Part shown: positions 43,580-52,718 of the stretch, one piece after another
Layout: every line of letters starts with the position of its first letter
Numbering within the stretch: the stretch's first letter is position 1
Assembly (NCBI RefSeq): GCF_009928485.1
Contig: NZ_JAABNP010000009.1
Location: 114,723 to 178,722, forward strand
From: Clostridium sp. C2-6-12
Lineage (GTDB): Bacteria > Bacillota > Clostridia > Clostridiales > Clostridiaceae
Direction of reading: 5' to 3'
Length of the DNA stretch: 64,000 nucleotides
Program-made: the position numbers and the translations under genes
Notes under the pieces: model-generated
What the model saw: only the letters and a program-made list of their open reading frames with translations
Database searches by the model: none
Told to the model about the DNA's origin: nothing

Positions 43580-43631
43580 AGTACATATATAAAGTTGAAA
43601 CTTTAATATAAATACATAATTAAAATAGAAA

Positions 43632-43669
43632 TTCCTCCATTAAATGAAAAAATATCATTAATGGAGGAA
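43632..43669. terminator. Bidirectional terminator between chemoreceptor gene and leuS
   Basis: The stem TTCCTCCATTA/TAATGGAGGAA (with small internal asymmetry) has A-rich and T-rich flanks and sits 7 nt before the leuS stop codon. Confidence 0.75.
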
Positions 43670-43675
43670 CTTTTA

Positions 43676-46126
43676 TTATTTTACAACTATATTAACAAGT
43701 CTTCCTTTGATTACAATTACTTTAACTATAGTTTTACCGTCAGTATTTTCTTTAATAGTTTCATTTTCTAAAGAAGCTGCTTTTATGCCTTCTTCATCTA
43801 AGTTTGAAGCTACCATGATTTTAGCTTTTATTTTACCGTTAATTTGAATAGCAATTTCAACTTCATCTTTAACTAAAGCAGAAGGATCAAATTCTGGCAA
43901 TCTTTCATTAAATACTGTTGAAGTATTTCCAAGTAAGCTCCATTGTTCTTCAGCAAAGTGAGGTGCAAATGGTGCAAGTAGTTTTACGAAATCAGCTATA
44001 GTATCTTTTAAGAAGGCTGGATTTTTAGTTTCTTCTTGAAGATATTTGTTAATAGCATTTGTAAGTTCCATAAGTCTTGCAATTGCAGTGTTAAATTGCA
44101 TTTTATCTGCATCTTCTGTAACTCCTTTTATAGCAGTATGCTTCCAGAAGTTTAATTCTTTTTCTGATGAATCTACAGAAGCTTTAGTATTTTCATTTGA
44201 GTTAATTACATTTCTGCAAGCTTCTAAAGTTCTTTCAATTCTGTCTACGAATTTACCAACAGATTTGATTCCGTCATCACTCCATGCTCCACCTTCAGTG
44301 TATCCAAATCCAAACATTAAATACATTCTAAATACATCAGCACCATATTCTTTAATATAATCATCAGGAGAAATTGTATTTCCTTTTGATTTACTCATTT
44401 TAAGCCCATCTGGTCCTAAGATTAAACCTTGGTGAGTTAAACTTGAGAATGGTTCATCAAAGTTTAAGTAGCCCATGTCTCTTAAAGCTTTTGTGATGAA
44501 TCTTGCATATAATAAATGCATACAAGCATGTTCTGGTCCACCAACGTATTTATCTACAGGAAGAATCTTATTGATTTTTTCTGGATCAAAAGGTGCATCA
44601 GTATTTTTATTGTCTGCATATCTTAAGTAATACCAAGAAGAACAAACGAAAGTATCTAAAGTATCAGCTTCTCTCTTTGCAGGTTTTCCACAATGAGGAC
44701 AAGTTGTGTTGATAAAGTCTTCAGACTTACCTAATGGTGATTTACCATCTGGAGTAAATTCAACATTATAAGGAAGTTCAACTGGAAGATCCTTTTCAGG
44801 TACTGGAACTATTCCACAGTCGTCACAATAAATAACTGGAATTGGAGCACCCCAATATCTTTGTCTTGAAACTAACCAGTCTCTTAATCTGAAGTTAACC
44901 TTCATTTCTCCTAGTGCATCTTTTTCTAATTCAGCAATTATAGCTTTTTTACCTTCTTCAGTTGTTAGACCATCAAATTTTCCTGAGTTAACAAGAACGC
45001 CATATTCACAGTAAGGAAGTTCTGGGTTTGTATTTTCTTTGTCAGTTATAACTCTTTCAATTGGTAAATTGAATCTTGTTGCAAAAGCAAAGTCTCTTTC
45101 ATCATGAGCAGGAACTGCCATAACGCATCCAGTACCATAAGTAGCTAATACATAATCAGCAATCCAAATAGGAACTACCTTTCCGTTAATAGGATTTATA
45201 GCATAAGAACCAGTGAATACTCCTGATTTTTCTTTTGAAGAAGATTGTCTTTCTATATCAGATTGTTTTGCAGCTTCTTCTTTATAGTTTTCAACAGCTT
45301 CTTTATATTCTGGTAATGTTAATTGATCAACTAATTTATTTTCAGGAGCTAAAACAACATAAGTTACACCATTTAAAGTATCAGCTCTTGTAGTAAATAC
45401 ATCAAATTGTAAATCTGAATCCTTAACCTTGAAAGTAACTTGTGCACCGTAAGATCTTCCAATCCAATGTTTTTGCATTGATTTAGTCTTTTCTGGCCAA
45501 TCTAAATCATCTAATTGATCAAGTAATTCATCAGCATAATCAGTTATTTTAAAGAACCATTGAGTTAAGTCTTTCTTTTTAACTTCGGTGCTACATCTCT
45601 CACAGGCACCATCAACAACTTGTTCGTTAGCTAAAACTGTGTTACAAGATGGACACCAGTTTACAGGAGCATTTTTTCTGTAAGCTAATCCTTTTTCATA
45701 TAGTTTTAAGAATAACCATTGAGTCCATTTATAGTAATCAGGAAGACAAGTAACTACTTCATTTTCCCAGTTAAACATAGCACCCATTGATTTTAATTGC
45801 TTTTCCATAGTTTCTATATTTTTCAATGTAGAATCTTGTGGATGAATACCAGTTTTTATTGCATAGTTTTCAGCTGGTAATCCAAAAGCATCAAAGCCCA
45901 TTGGTTGGAATACATTATACCCTTGCATTCTCTTAAGTCTTGCCCATGAATCAGTTGGTCCATAGTTAAACCAGTGACCAGCATGTAATTGGGCACCTGA
46001 TGGATAAGAGAACATTTCAAGAGTATAAAGTTTTTTATCTGAACTTTCAGGATTAAACTTGTAAGTTTCATTCTCTTCCCAGTATTTTTGCCATTTTTCA
46101 TCAATTTTAGTTCCGTAATTTGCCAT
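43676..46126 (-). CDS. leuS: Leucyl-tRNA synthetase
   Basis: The 816-residue class I synthetase attaches leucine to tRNA-Leu. The HIGH-type motif appears as [12 protein letters not shown], the CP1 editing domain lies at about 230-420, and the KMSKS loop is [10 protein letters not shown]. The Zn-type insert has CPHC and CxxC pairs. I start at ATG 46126, which has TAGGAGG upstream; the longer frame to 46195 runs into the T-box leader. Expression is controlled by a leucine T-box (46157-46400). Confidence 0.97.
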   Translation of the reverse strand: MANYGTKIDEKWQKYWEENETYKFNPESSDKKLYTLEMFSYPSGAQLHAGHWFNYGPTDSWARLKRMQGYNVFQPMGFDAFGLPAENYAIKTGIHPQDSTLKNIETMEKQLKSMGAMFNWENEVVTCLPDYYKWTQWLFLKLYEKGLAYRKNAPVNWCPSCNTVLANEQVVDGACERCSTEVKKKDLTQWFFKITDYADELLDQLDDLDWPEKTKSMQKHWIGRSYGAQVTFKVKDSDLQFDVFTTRADTLNGVTYVVLAPENKLVDQLTLPEYKEAVENYKEEAAKQSDIERQSSSKEKSGVFTGSYAINPINGKVVPIWIADYVLATYGTGCVMAVPAHDERDFAFATRFNLPIERVITDKENTNPELPYCEYGVLVNSGKFDGLTTEEGKKAIIAELEKDALGEMKVNFRLRDWLVSRQRYWGAPIPVIYCDDCGIVPVPEKDLPVELPYNVEFTPDGKSPLGKSEDFINTTCPHCGKPAKREADTLDTFVCSSWYYLRYADNKNTDAPFDPEKINKILPVDKYVGGPEHACMHLLYARFITKALRDMGYLNFDEPFSSLTHQGLILGPDGLKMSKSKGNTISPDDYIKEYGADVFRMYLMFGFGYTEGGAWSDDGIKSVGKFVDRIERTLEACRNVINSNENTKASVDSSEKELNFWKHTAIKGVTEDADKMQFNTAIARLMELTNAINKYLQEETKNPAFLKDTIADFVKLLAPFAPHFAEEQWSLLGNTSTVFNERLPEFDPSALVKDEVEIAIQINGKIKAKIMVASNLDEEGIKAASLENETIKENTDGKTIVKVIVIKGRLVNIVVK

Positions 46127-46156
46127 TATTAAGCCTCCTAAATATTTAATTACAAA

Positions 46157-46400
46157 TAAAAAAGCTTCCATCTCTATATAAAGAGACGAAAGCATATATT
46201 CCGTGGTACCACTCTTAATTAGAAGAAAAAATAAAATTAATTCTTCTCACTTAATATTTTAACGGATTTACCCGTACTTGCTTTTAACAAGTAAGCTCCT
46301 AGGCAAGTTCATAATAACATAACACTGTTTTTCACCAAGCAACAGCTCTCTTAAGATATGAATATTACTAATACTCCTAATCATCGCTAATATAAAATTT
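46157..46400 (-). promoter_or_regulatory. Leucine-specific T-box riboswitch of leuS
   Basis: Reading the minus strand, the leader contains a stem I region with GAGCTGTTGCTTGGTGAAAA. The specifier loop is GAACTTGCC, with codon CTT (Leu) at 46307-46305. The T-box GAGTGGTACCACGGA lies around 46213-46201. A terminator hairpin (46193-46164) is followed by seven T on the transcript strand. Uncharged tRNA-Leu pairing with CTT and the T-box would favour antitermination. The specifier matches the downstream gene. Confidence 0.95.
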
Positions 46401-46406
46401 AATAAC

Positions 46407-46436
46407 ATTATATATTAAAAAATCTAAAAAAGTCAA
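46407..46436 (-). promoter_or_regulatory. Promoter of the leuS T-box transcript
   Basis: On the minus strand TTGACT (46436-46431), an 18-bp spacer and TATAAT (46412-46407) place the start near 46400, the beginning of the T-box leader. Confidence 0.7.
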
Positions 46437-46571
46437 TATAAGTAATGCTTAAAATAGTGGAAATTACGGAAGAATAAATTATGTAAGTAAAACTTAAGAC
46501 TTTTAATAACTAGAAACAAATAAATGAAACTAGAACAATGAATTATATTAATAATTTTTGTTATTTTAAAT

Positions 46572-46640
46572 TTGACAGTGAAAACGTATCCTAAATTTGA
46601 AGTTGTTCAAATTGAATTGATAGAAAATATAAAATATGAT
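46572..46640 (+). promoter_or_regulatory. mtlR promoter with cre-like and shared upstream block
   Basis: TTGAAT (46612-46617), 17 bp and TATGAT (46635-46640) form the core promoter. Forty bp upstream of the -35 starts TTGACA followed by GTGAAAACGTATCCT (46578-46592). This matches the CcpA cre consensus at all fixed positions except the first base. The same block with identical spacing precedes mtlA. Confidence 0.6.
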
Positions 46641-46689
46641 TATAGTATAGTAATTACTAAAAAATAAATAGATAGTTAGGTGATTTAAT

Positions 46690-48735
46690 ATGAAAGACTT
46701 AACGCCTAGACAGCAGTTTTTGCTAAACAAGGTATTGGACGAAGCTTCTATAAATATAGAAAATCTTCAAAAGCAATTAAATATAAGTGCTAGAACAATA
46801 CTAAGAGAAATTTCTTCTCTTAATGCGGATTTAAAAAAATATAATGTAAAAATATTTAATGATGAAGAAATGAATTTAAGTATTTCAGGAAAAAAAGAAA
46901 ATATACAAGAAATAAAGACATCATTAAATTCAGTTCCAATACAATGGTTATTCACAAAGGAGCAAAGACAAATAATCATTGCTTGTGAGCTTTTGGTAAG
47001 CAAGGAGCCACTTAAAGCTTCTTATTTAAGTCATAAGTTTAATGTAGTAATGGGAAGTATCAGTTTAGATTTAGACAGTATAGAAAAAATTCTTGTTACT
47101 AAAAATTTGTGTTTATTAAGGAAAAGAAGTCATGGTATATCTATTGAAGGTTCTGAATGGAATAAAAGGATGGCTTTTGTAGATCTATTATTTGAGTTTA
47201 AATCTTTTGATGATTTATTAGCTTATTTTTCTAATACAAAATTTGATGCTGGAGTAAAAACATTTTTTGAAATAACTTTTGGTAAAAAAATCGTTGAATT
47301 GGCAAAAGAGGTATTAAATGAAATCGATTTTGAAGATTTAAAAGTAAACGATGTAAAATACCTAAGCTTATTTATTCAGGTATTATTATCAATTAAAAAG
47401 AAGGAGAATTCTGAAAGTATAGTATTGCCTCAAAAGGTTAAAGAAGACATTACAAATTTGGAGGATTATCAAAGAATATTACTTTTAAATGAGATTTTAA
47501 AAAAGAAAGCTATCGTATTACCAGAAGATGAGTTGGTTTATCTATATTTGTACTTAAGTGATTATAAGTATTTATATCCAAAGGATGGAGAGACAGGGAT
47601 AAACTATGAAGATGCAGTTATGGAACTTGTATCAGATGTATCAAAAAAAGTTAATTTGGAATTATCAATTGATGAGCAGTTAATAGGAGATTTGGCTAGA
47701 CATTTTAAACAAAGCTTTTACATGTTAAATCTTGGTTTAAAAGTTATAAATCCTTTAATAAATGAAATAGAAGAACATTATTCAGAATTATTTAAGATAA
47801 TTAATAATAAGTGCAAATTAATTTTTTCTAGATATAATCTTAAAATTCCAAGAGAAGAAGTGGGTTATATAACTATGCACATTGATGTTGCAATTCAAAG
47901 ACAACAATTGATTTTAAGAAAAATGAAAGTGCTTATTATATGTTCAGGTGGTATAGGTACATCAAAGATTTTAAGCAATAAGATAAAATCACTTTTCCCT
48001 GATATTGAAAGCATAAATATTGGATCAATATACGATTTGAATGATGCAATTTCTGAAAAGAAGTATGATTTGATATTATCCACAATTCCTATGACATCAA
48101 AGGAGAACAATAATGTTATTGAAGTTTCTCCATTTATGACACAAGAAAATATTGAAAAGGTGAGTAACTTTATCTTTAATTTAAAAGTAAATAATCAAAA
48201 TAAGTTTAATGATATGCAAGGTATGGACAATGAAAATGAAATTTCAAGTGATGAGTATAGCATTGCAGATTCTATAGTTAAGAATTTTCAATTGGAAAAA
48301 GCTGAGGTTAGTACTTTTCCAGAGTTAATTAACTATATTTGTGATGATATTTCAGAAAAAGGATTTGTAAAAGATAAAAAGGTAGTAAGAGATCTTATTT
48401 TCCAAAGGGAGGAAAAAGGAAACGTAGTGGTGCCAGGTACAAATGTGGCATTAATACACACTAGGAGCGATGAATTAACTACTCCACTAATAGGAGTATA
48501 TAGATTACAAGAACCACTTCGTATGGCAAGTGTAGGATTTTCCAATGAAGAGGTAAATACATTCTTAGTAATGCTTGCAAGAAATTCAGAAAGTCATTAC
48601 ATTTTGCAATTGTTAGGTAAAGTAAGTGTAGCTTTGATTGAAAGTGAAGAGTTTATTGATATTTTAAAACTAGGAAATATAAAAGACATTAGAGATTATT
48701 TAATAAACATTGTAAACATAGAGGAGGATATTTAA
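46690..48735 (+). CDS. mtlR: PRD-containing mannitol operon activator MtlR
   Basis: The 681-residue regulator has two N-terminal DNA-binding helix-turn-helix regions (DLTPRQQFLLNKVLDE ... LQKQLNISARTILREI) and two PRDs (about 190-400) with conserved His. A PTS EIIB-like domain has a Cys loop (IICSGGIGTSKIL), and a C-terminal EIIA-like domain carries ALIHTRSDEL. Phosphorylation of PRDs and EIIA/B domains by the PTS sets its activity. The following mtlF and mtlD identify the pathway. Its gene ends 1 bp before mtlF. The target is probably the block shared by the mtlR and mtlA promoters. Confidence 0.92.
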   Translation: MKDLTPRQQFLLNKVLDEASINIENLQKQLNISARTILREISSLNADLKKYNVKIFNDEEMNLSISGKKENIQEIKTSLNSVPIQWLFTKEQRQIIIACELLVSKEPLKASYLSHKFNVVMGSISLDLDSIEKILVTKNLCLLRKRSHGISIEGSEWNKRMAFVDLLFEFKSFDDLLAYFSNTKFDAGVKTFFEITFGKKIVELAKEVLNEIDFEDLKVNDVKYLSLFIQVLLSIKKKENSESIVLPQKVKEDITNLEDYQRILLLNEILKKKAIVLPEDELVYLYLYLSDYKYLYPKDGETGINYEDAVMELVSDVSKKVNLELSIDEQLIGDLARHFKQSFYMLNLGLKVINPLINEIEEHYSELFKIINNKCKLIFSRYNLKIPREEVGYITMHIDVAIQRQQLILRKMKVLIICSGGIGTSKILSNKIKSLFPDIESINIGSIYDLNDAISEKKYDLILSTIPMTSKENNNVIEVSPFMTQENIEKVSNFIFNLKVNNQNKFNDMQGMDNENEISSDEYSIADSIVKNFQLEKAEVSTFPELINYICDDISEKGFVKDKKVVRDLIFQREEKGNVVVPGTNVALIHTRSDELTTPLIGVYRLQEPLRMASVGFSNEEVNTFLVMLARNSESHYILQLLGKVSVALIESEEFIDILKLGNIKDIRDYLINIVNIEEDI

Positions 48736-48736
48736 C

Positions 48737-49171
48737 ATGGAAATATTAACAAAACAAAACATAGTACTAAACGCAGATACGGTATCTAAATTTGAAGCTA
48801 TAGAAAATGCAGGAAAGCTATTAGTGAAAAATGGCTATGTTAATGATAATTATATAGAAGGTATGAAAGCAAGAGAAAATGAAGTGAGTACATTTATGGG
48901 GAATGGAGTAGCTATTCCTCATGGAATGAATGAATATAAAAAACAAATTAAAAAATCAGGTATAGTTATATTCCAATATCCAAATGGCGTAGACTTTGGT
49001 GAAGGGAATACTGCATATATAGTTATCGGTATAGCAGGACTTGGAGATGATCATATGGAGATATTATCTAAGATTGCATTAACTGTTCAATATGAAGAAA
49101 ATGTTGAAAGACTTAGAAAGGCAACGTCTGAGGAAGAAATTATTGCAATTATTGAAGAGGGGGAAATGTAA
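48737..49171 (+). CDS. mtlF: Mannitol-specific PTS enzyme IIA
   Basis: The 144-residue EIIA domain receives phosphate from HPr on the His in VAIPHGMNEYKK and passes it to the IIB domain of MtlA. It is a separate polypeptide, as in Gram-positive mannitol systems. Enterobacterial MtlA carries it fused. GAGGAGG supports the start directly after mtlR, so translation is coupled. Confidence 0.94.
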   Translation: MEILTKQNIVLNADTVSKFEAIENAGKLLVKNGYVNDNYIEGMKARENEVSTFMGNGVAIPHGMNEYKKQIKKSGIVIFQYPNGVDFGEGNTAYIVIGIAGLGDDHMEILSKIALTVQYEENVERLRKATSEEEIIAIIEEGEM

Positions 49172-49172
49172 T

Positions 49173-50336
49173 ATGAAAGCAGTTCATTTTGGTGCTGGTA
49201 ATATAGGTAGAGGTTTTATTGGGTATTTACAATATAAATCAGGATATGAAGTTACTTTCGTTGATATTTCTGATTTCTTAGTGGATGCTATTAATAAGTA
49301 TAAAAATTACACAGTTATTACTTTAAGTAATTCAGAAAGTAAAGAAGAAGTTAAAAATGTTAGTGCAATTCATTTAAACGATATTGAAGCACTAAAAAAG
49401 GCAGTGTCAGAAGCAGATTTAATAACAACATCTATAGGTGCTAATAACTTGACTAGTACTGGTAAGGTTTTAAAAGACCTTTTGGAAGCGAGAGTACAGG
49501 TTAATAAAAAAGAACTCGATATAATTGCATGTGAAAATGCACTATTTGCAACTGATATTCTTAAAAAGGCTATTTTTGATGGGGCAAGTGCAGAATTAAC
49601 TGAATACTTGCAAGAAAAAGTTGGGTTTCCTAATAGTGCAGTTGACAGAATTGTACCAAATGTAAATATTGAAAAAGAGCTGCCAATTGATGTTGCAGTA
49701 GAAGATTTTTATGAATGGGATATAGAAAAAGACAAGATAAAAATTAACTCAGAAATAAAAGGTGCAGAATATGTAGACAAGCTAGGGCCATACCTTGAAA
49801 GAAAGTTATTTTTATTAAATGGTGCCCATGCAACAATTGCATATATTGGGTGTCTTAAAGGATACAAATTTATTCATGAAGCAGTAACAAAGGATGAATT
49901 TATAAGAAATACAGCTATAGGTTTCCATAATGAAGGAATAAAAGCCTTAAGCATTAAACATGGAATAAATATTGAGGAATTAAACAAGTATTCTAAAAAA
50001 ATAATAGGCAGATTTGAAAATGCATATCTTCAAGATGAATTAAGCCGTGTTGGCCGTGATCCAGTGAGAAAATTATCAGCTAATGATAGATTAGTTACAC
50101 CATTAAAGCTTTGCTATGAGCTAAATATTGAAGCAGGTAATATTGTAACTGGTATCGCAGCAGGATTCTTATTTGATTGTGAAGACGACGAAAAAGCACA
50201 AGGAATTCAAAACAATATTAAGGCTAATGGAATTGAAAAAGCAGTGAGTGATATTACTGGAATATCAGAAGATGACGCTATATTAGCTGATATTGTAAAG
50301 AAATATGAAGATTTAAAAGCGGAATATAACAAGTAG
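49173..50336 (+). CDS. mtlD: Mannitol-1-phosphate 5-dehydrogenase
   Basis: The 387-residue NAD-dependent enzyme oxidises mannitol-1-phosphate to fructose-6-phosphate. The Rossmann start MKAVHFGAGNIGRGFIG, the NGAHATIAY active-site segment and the conserved Lys region agree with the polyol-specific long-chain dehydrogenases. I start at ATG 49173, one base after the mtlF stop, with an AGGGGG site. The longer frame into mtlF lacks one. A terminator follows before mtlA. Confidence 0.96.
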   Translation: MKAVHFGAGNIGRGFIGYLQYKSGYEVTFVDISDFLVDAINKYKNYTVITLSNSESKEEVKNVSAIHLNDIEALKKAVSEADLITTSIGANNLTSTGKVLKDLLEARVQVNKKELDIIACENALFATDILKKAIFDGASAELTEYLQEKVGFPNSAVDRIVPNVNIEKELPIDVAVEDFYEWDIEKDKIKINSEIKGAEYVDKLGPYLERKLFLLNGAHATIAYIGCLKGYKFIHEAVTKDEFIRNTAIGFHNEGIKALSIKHGINIEELNKYSKKIIGRFENAYLQDELSRVGRDPVRKLSANDRLVTPLKLCYELNIEAGNIVTGIAAGFLFDCEDDEKAQGIQNNIKANGIEKAVSDITGISEDDAILADIVKKYEDLKAEYNK

Positions 50337-50349
50337 TTTAGGGAAAAAT

Positions 50350-50405
50350 AAGGCTGGCACTTAGGTAATGTAAGGTTAATGTTACTTTAAGTAGCTGCCT
50401 TTTTT
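50350..50405 (+). terminator. Terminator after mtlD
   Basis: A long imperfect hairpin (50350-50368 with 50382-50402) ends in TTTTT and separates mtlRFD from mtlA. Another short hairpin (AAAATTGAAG/CTTCAATTTT, about 50490-50519) sits just before the mtlA regulatory block. Confidence 0.65.
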
Positions 50406-50517
50406 GCTCATGTGAAGAGATTGTAGAAATTTATAGGTTTATAAGGCTTAAGCCTTAGTATTACTAAAAATAAATTCGAAAATTATGGTAAAATTGAAGG
50501 AGTTTTTTACTTCAATT

Positions 50518-50586
50518 TTGACATTGAAAACGTATCCTAAGATTGAACTTGTATAAATTGAATTAGTGTATTGTATACCTTATCAT
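50518..50586 (+). promoter_or_regulatory. mtlA promoter with cre site and shared upstream block
   Basis: TTGAAT (50558-50563), 17 bp and TATCAT (50581-50586) form the core promoter. TTGACA (50518) begins the block shared with mtlR, again exactly 40 bp upstream of the -35. It includes TTGAAAACGTATCCT (50524-50538), which fits the cre consensus at every fixed position. Confidence 0.65.
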
Positions 50587-50634
50587 AATAAATGTAGAGA
50601 ATATTAAAAACAAATTAATTAGGAGGAATCATAT

Positions 50635-52047
50635 ATGCAAATCGCAGAAACAAGAAATAAATCAACTGGCAAAGAAAAGATTCAAAAGTTTGGTAATTTT
50701 TTAAGTAGTATGGTAATTCCAAATATCGGAGCATTTATAGCTTGGGGATTAATAACAGCATTATTTATTCCTACAGGATGGCTTCCAAATGAATATTTTG
50801 CAAAGTTAGTTGGACCGATGATAACGTACCTTTTGCCACTGCTTATAGGTTATAGAGGTGGAAATATTGTATACGGTAAAAGAGGTGGAGTTGTTGGTGC
50901 AATAGCAACAGCAGGGGTTATAGTAGGAGCTTCAATTCCAATGTTCCTTGGTGCAATGATTATGGGGCCACTTGGTGGATATGTAATCAAAAAGTTTGAC
51001 AAGTTAATTGATGGAAAAGTTCCAACAGGTTTTGAAATGCTAGTTAATAACTTTTCATCAGGAATAATAGGTGGTGGAGTATCACTACTAGCTTATTCAG
51101 TTATTGAACCAGTAGTTTCAGGTATATCAACAGGGCTTGGTAGTGCAGCACAAGCAATCACTAATATGGGAGCATTACCACTAATAGCTTTTATAGTAGA
51201 ACCAGCTAAAATCTTATTTTTAAACAATGCAATGAACCATGGTGTATTCTCACCACTTGCAATACAACAAGTACAAGAAGCAGGTAAATCAATTTTCTTC
51301 TTACTTGAACCAAACCCAGGTCCAGGACTTGGAATACTATTAGCATTTATGTTATACAGCAAAGGTACAGCAAAACAATCAGCTCCTGGAGCAATAATAA
51401 TCCACTTCTTAGGTGGGATACATGAAATATATTTCCCATATGTATTAATGAAACCAGCATTAATATTAGCAGTTATTGCAGGGGGATTAGCAGGTGACTT
51501 TACATTTGTAGCTTTACATGCAGGTTTAGTAGCTTCACCTTCACCAGGAAGTATATTTGCACTTATGGCAATGGCTCCAAAAGGTGGTCTATTACCAGTA
51601 CTAGCAGGGGTTGCAGTATCAGCAGTTGCTTCTTTCCTAGTAGCAGCAGTAATAATTAAGAGAAACCCAGAAACAGAAGAAGATTTAGAAGAAGCACAAT
51701 CAAAAGTTAAATCAATGAAGGCTGAAAGTAAAGGACAAGCAGCTCCAAAAGCTGAAATTTCTAAATCAGATATAAGATTAATAGTATTTGCATGTGATGC
51801 AGGTATGGGATCATCTGCAATGGGAGAATCTATACTTAAAAAAGCATTAAAAGATGCAGGAATCACTAATATCGCAGTAGAACATTCACCAGTTGATGAG
51901 ATTCCAAAATCAGCAAATGTAGTATTTACACAAGAAAGCTTAGTTGAAAGAGCAATAAAATCAGCATCAAGTGATGCAACTATAATCACTGTTAAAAATT
52001 TCTTAGATCGTGGAAGATATGATGACTTTATTAATGGATTAAAATAA
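50635..52047 (+). CDS. mtlA: Mannitol-specific PTS enzyme IICB
   Basis: The 470-residue membrane transporter has an N-terminal IIC part of about 340 residues. It includes about eight helices and the mannitol IIC segment [17 protein letters not shown] linker leads to the C-terminal IIB domain with its phosphorylated Cys in [14 protein letters not shown]. It imports mannitol with phosphorylation by MtlF. It has its own promoter and terminator. In many relatives mtlA comes first, before mtlR-mtlF-mtlD; here it follows them. Confidence 0.96.
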   Translation: MQIAETRNKSTGKEKIQKFGNFLSSMVIPNIGAFIAWGLITALFIPTGWLPNEYFAKLVGPMITYLLPLLIGYRGGNIVYGKRGGVVGAIATAGVIVGASIPMFLGAMIMGPLGGYVIKKFDKLIDGKVPTGFEMLVNNFSSGIIGGGVSLLAYSVIEPVVSGISTGLGSAAQAITNMGALPLIAFIVEPAKILFLNNAMNHGVFSPLAIQQVQEAGKSIFFLLEPNPGPGLGILLAFMLYSKGTAKQSAPGAIIIHFLGGIHEIYFPYVLMKPALILAVIAGGLAGDFTFVALHAGLVASPSPGSIFALMAMAPKGGLLPVLAGVAVSAVASFLVAAVIIKRNPETEEDLEEAQSKVKSMKAESKGQAAPKAEISKSDIRLIVFACDAGMGSSAMGESILKKALKDAGITNIAVEHSPVDEIPKSANVVFTQESLVERAIKSASSDATIITVKNFLDRGRYDDFINGLK

Positions 52048-52051
52048 TAAT

Positions 52052-52088
52052 CTATACGCCTCACGATTGTGAGGCGTATAGCATTTTT
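52052..52088 (+). terminator. Terminator of mtlA
   Basis: A 13-bp perfect stem CTATACGCCTCAC (52052-52064 with 52069-52081) is followed by CATTTTTTG. Confidence 0.9.
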
Positions 52089-52188
52089 TGAAGAATTTTA
52101 TAATAATTAATGATAAAAGGAGTATTTGGACATCTATTATTTAAATTGAATTAAAAATAATATTAAGAAAAATTTAATAAAAAATTAT

Positions 52189-52217
52189 TTGTCAAAATTA
52201 ATATTCCATAATATAAT
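52189..52217 (+). promoter_or_regulatory. Promoter of glmS
   Basis: TTGTCA (52189-52194), 17 bp and a perfect TATAAT (52212-52217) place the start at about 52224, roughly 24 nt before the ribozyme cleavage site. Confidence 0.8.
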
Positions 52218-52246
52218 ACAGTGTAGGCTTTTAAAAATTAAAGAAA

Positions 52247-52664
52247 AGCGCCAGAACTTAGGTGTGATATTCAGTTTAGTGCGAATTAAGTAGGACGGGT
52301 TTTTAGCGGAAAAGATTCAGGTGGATAGGTTGAAGAGATTAAATCTATTAAACAACAATCTTTTTAAAGGGAACTCAACTCACAAACGCTTTGCTGAATA
52401 AGTTGGACTGAAGACCTTTTATAAGGGGGTTAATTAGCTAAAGCTAATTAACTAAGTTCGAAGAACTAAATCAAAGATTTAGATTCTCACTTATCACTTG
52501 CCCGACTGCGCTGGGTAAGTTCGATGGGCCAAATCATAGATTTGGAGTCTCACTTAAGTTGACGAGGACAGGGAGTATCGAAAATTCGGCGGATGCCCTG
52601 CGGTATGGTACTACCGAAAACCAAGAGAAAACCAAGAAGTGATTTTTGGAACAGACTCTTGGAG
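52247..52664 (+). ncRNA. glmS ribozyme/riboswitch with large P1-loop insertion
   Basis: The 5' element AAAAGCGCCAGAACTT places cleavage between A52247 and G52248. P1 pairs 52255-52267 with 52548-52560 (13 bp with wobbles). The core follows: GACGAGG (52561), TATCGAAA, TTCGGCGGATGCCC, then a P4-type stem CCAAGAG/CTCTTGG (about 52621-52662). Glucosamine-6-phosphate acts as cofactor for self-cleavage, which lowers glmS mRNA. The P1 loop, usually a few to some tens of nucleotides, is about 280 nt here (52268-52547) and carries repeat units. Confidence 0.9.
52384..52558 (+). repeat. Repeat units inside the glmS ribozyme P1 loop
   Basis: At least two clear units share AAGTTCGA, a short CCAAATC/GATTTGG-type hairpin and CTCACTTA (52454-52493 and 52517-52558). 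A weaker unit starts at 52384 (ACTCACAAACGCTTTGCTGAATAAGTTGG). They match copy R1 at 38161-38226. The end of the last unit is the 3' arm of ribozyme P1. Another local hairpin, GTTAATTAGC/GCTAATTAAC, lies near 52429-52452. Confidence 0.7.
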
Positions 52665-52718
52665 GTACCTAAAAGCCTTAAACAATTAAATAAATGTTGA
52701 AAGGCAGGTAATAAAATT

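Noticed and set aside
51093..52064. 323-codon open frame antisense to mtlA
   Set aside because: It is a shadow of the mtlA coding strand. It has no binding site and its Ala/Ser/Pro-rich translation fits reverse reading of codons.
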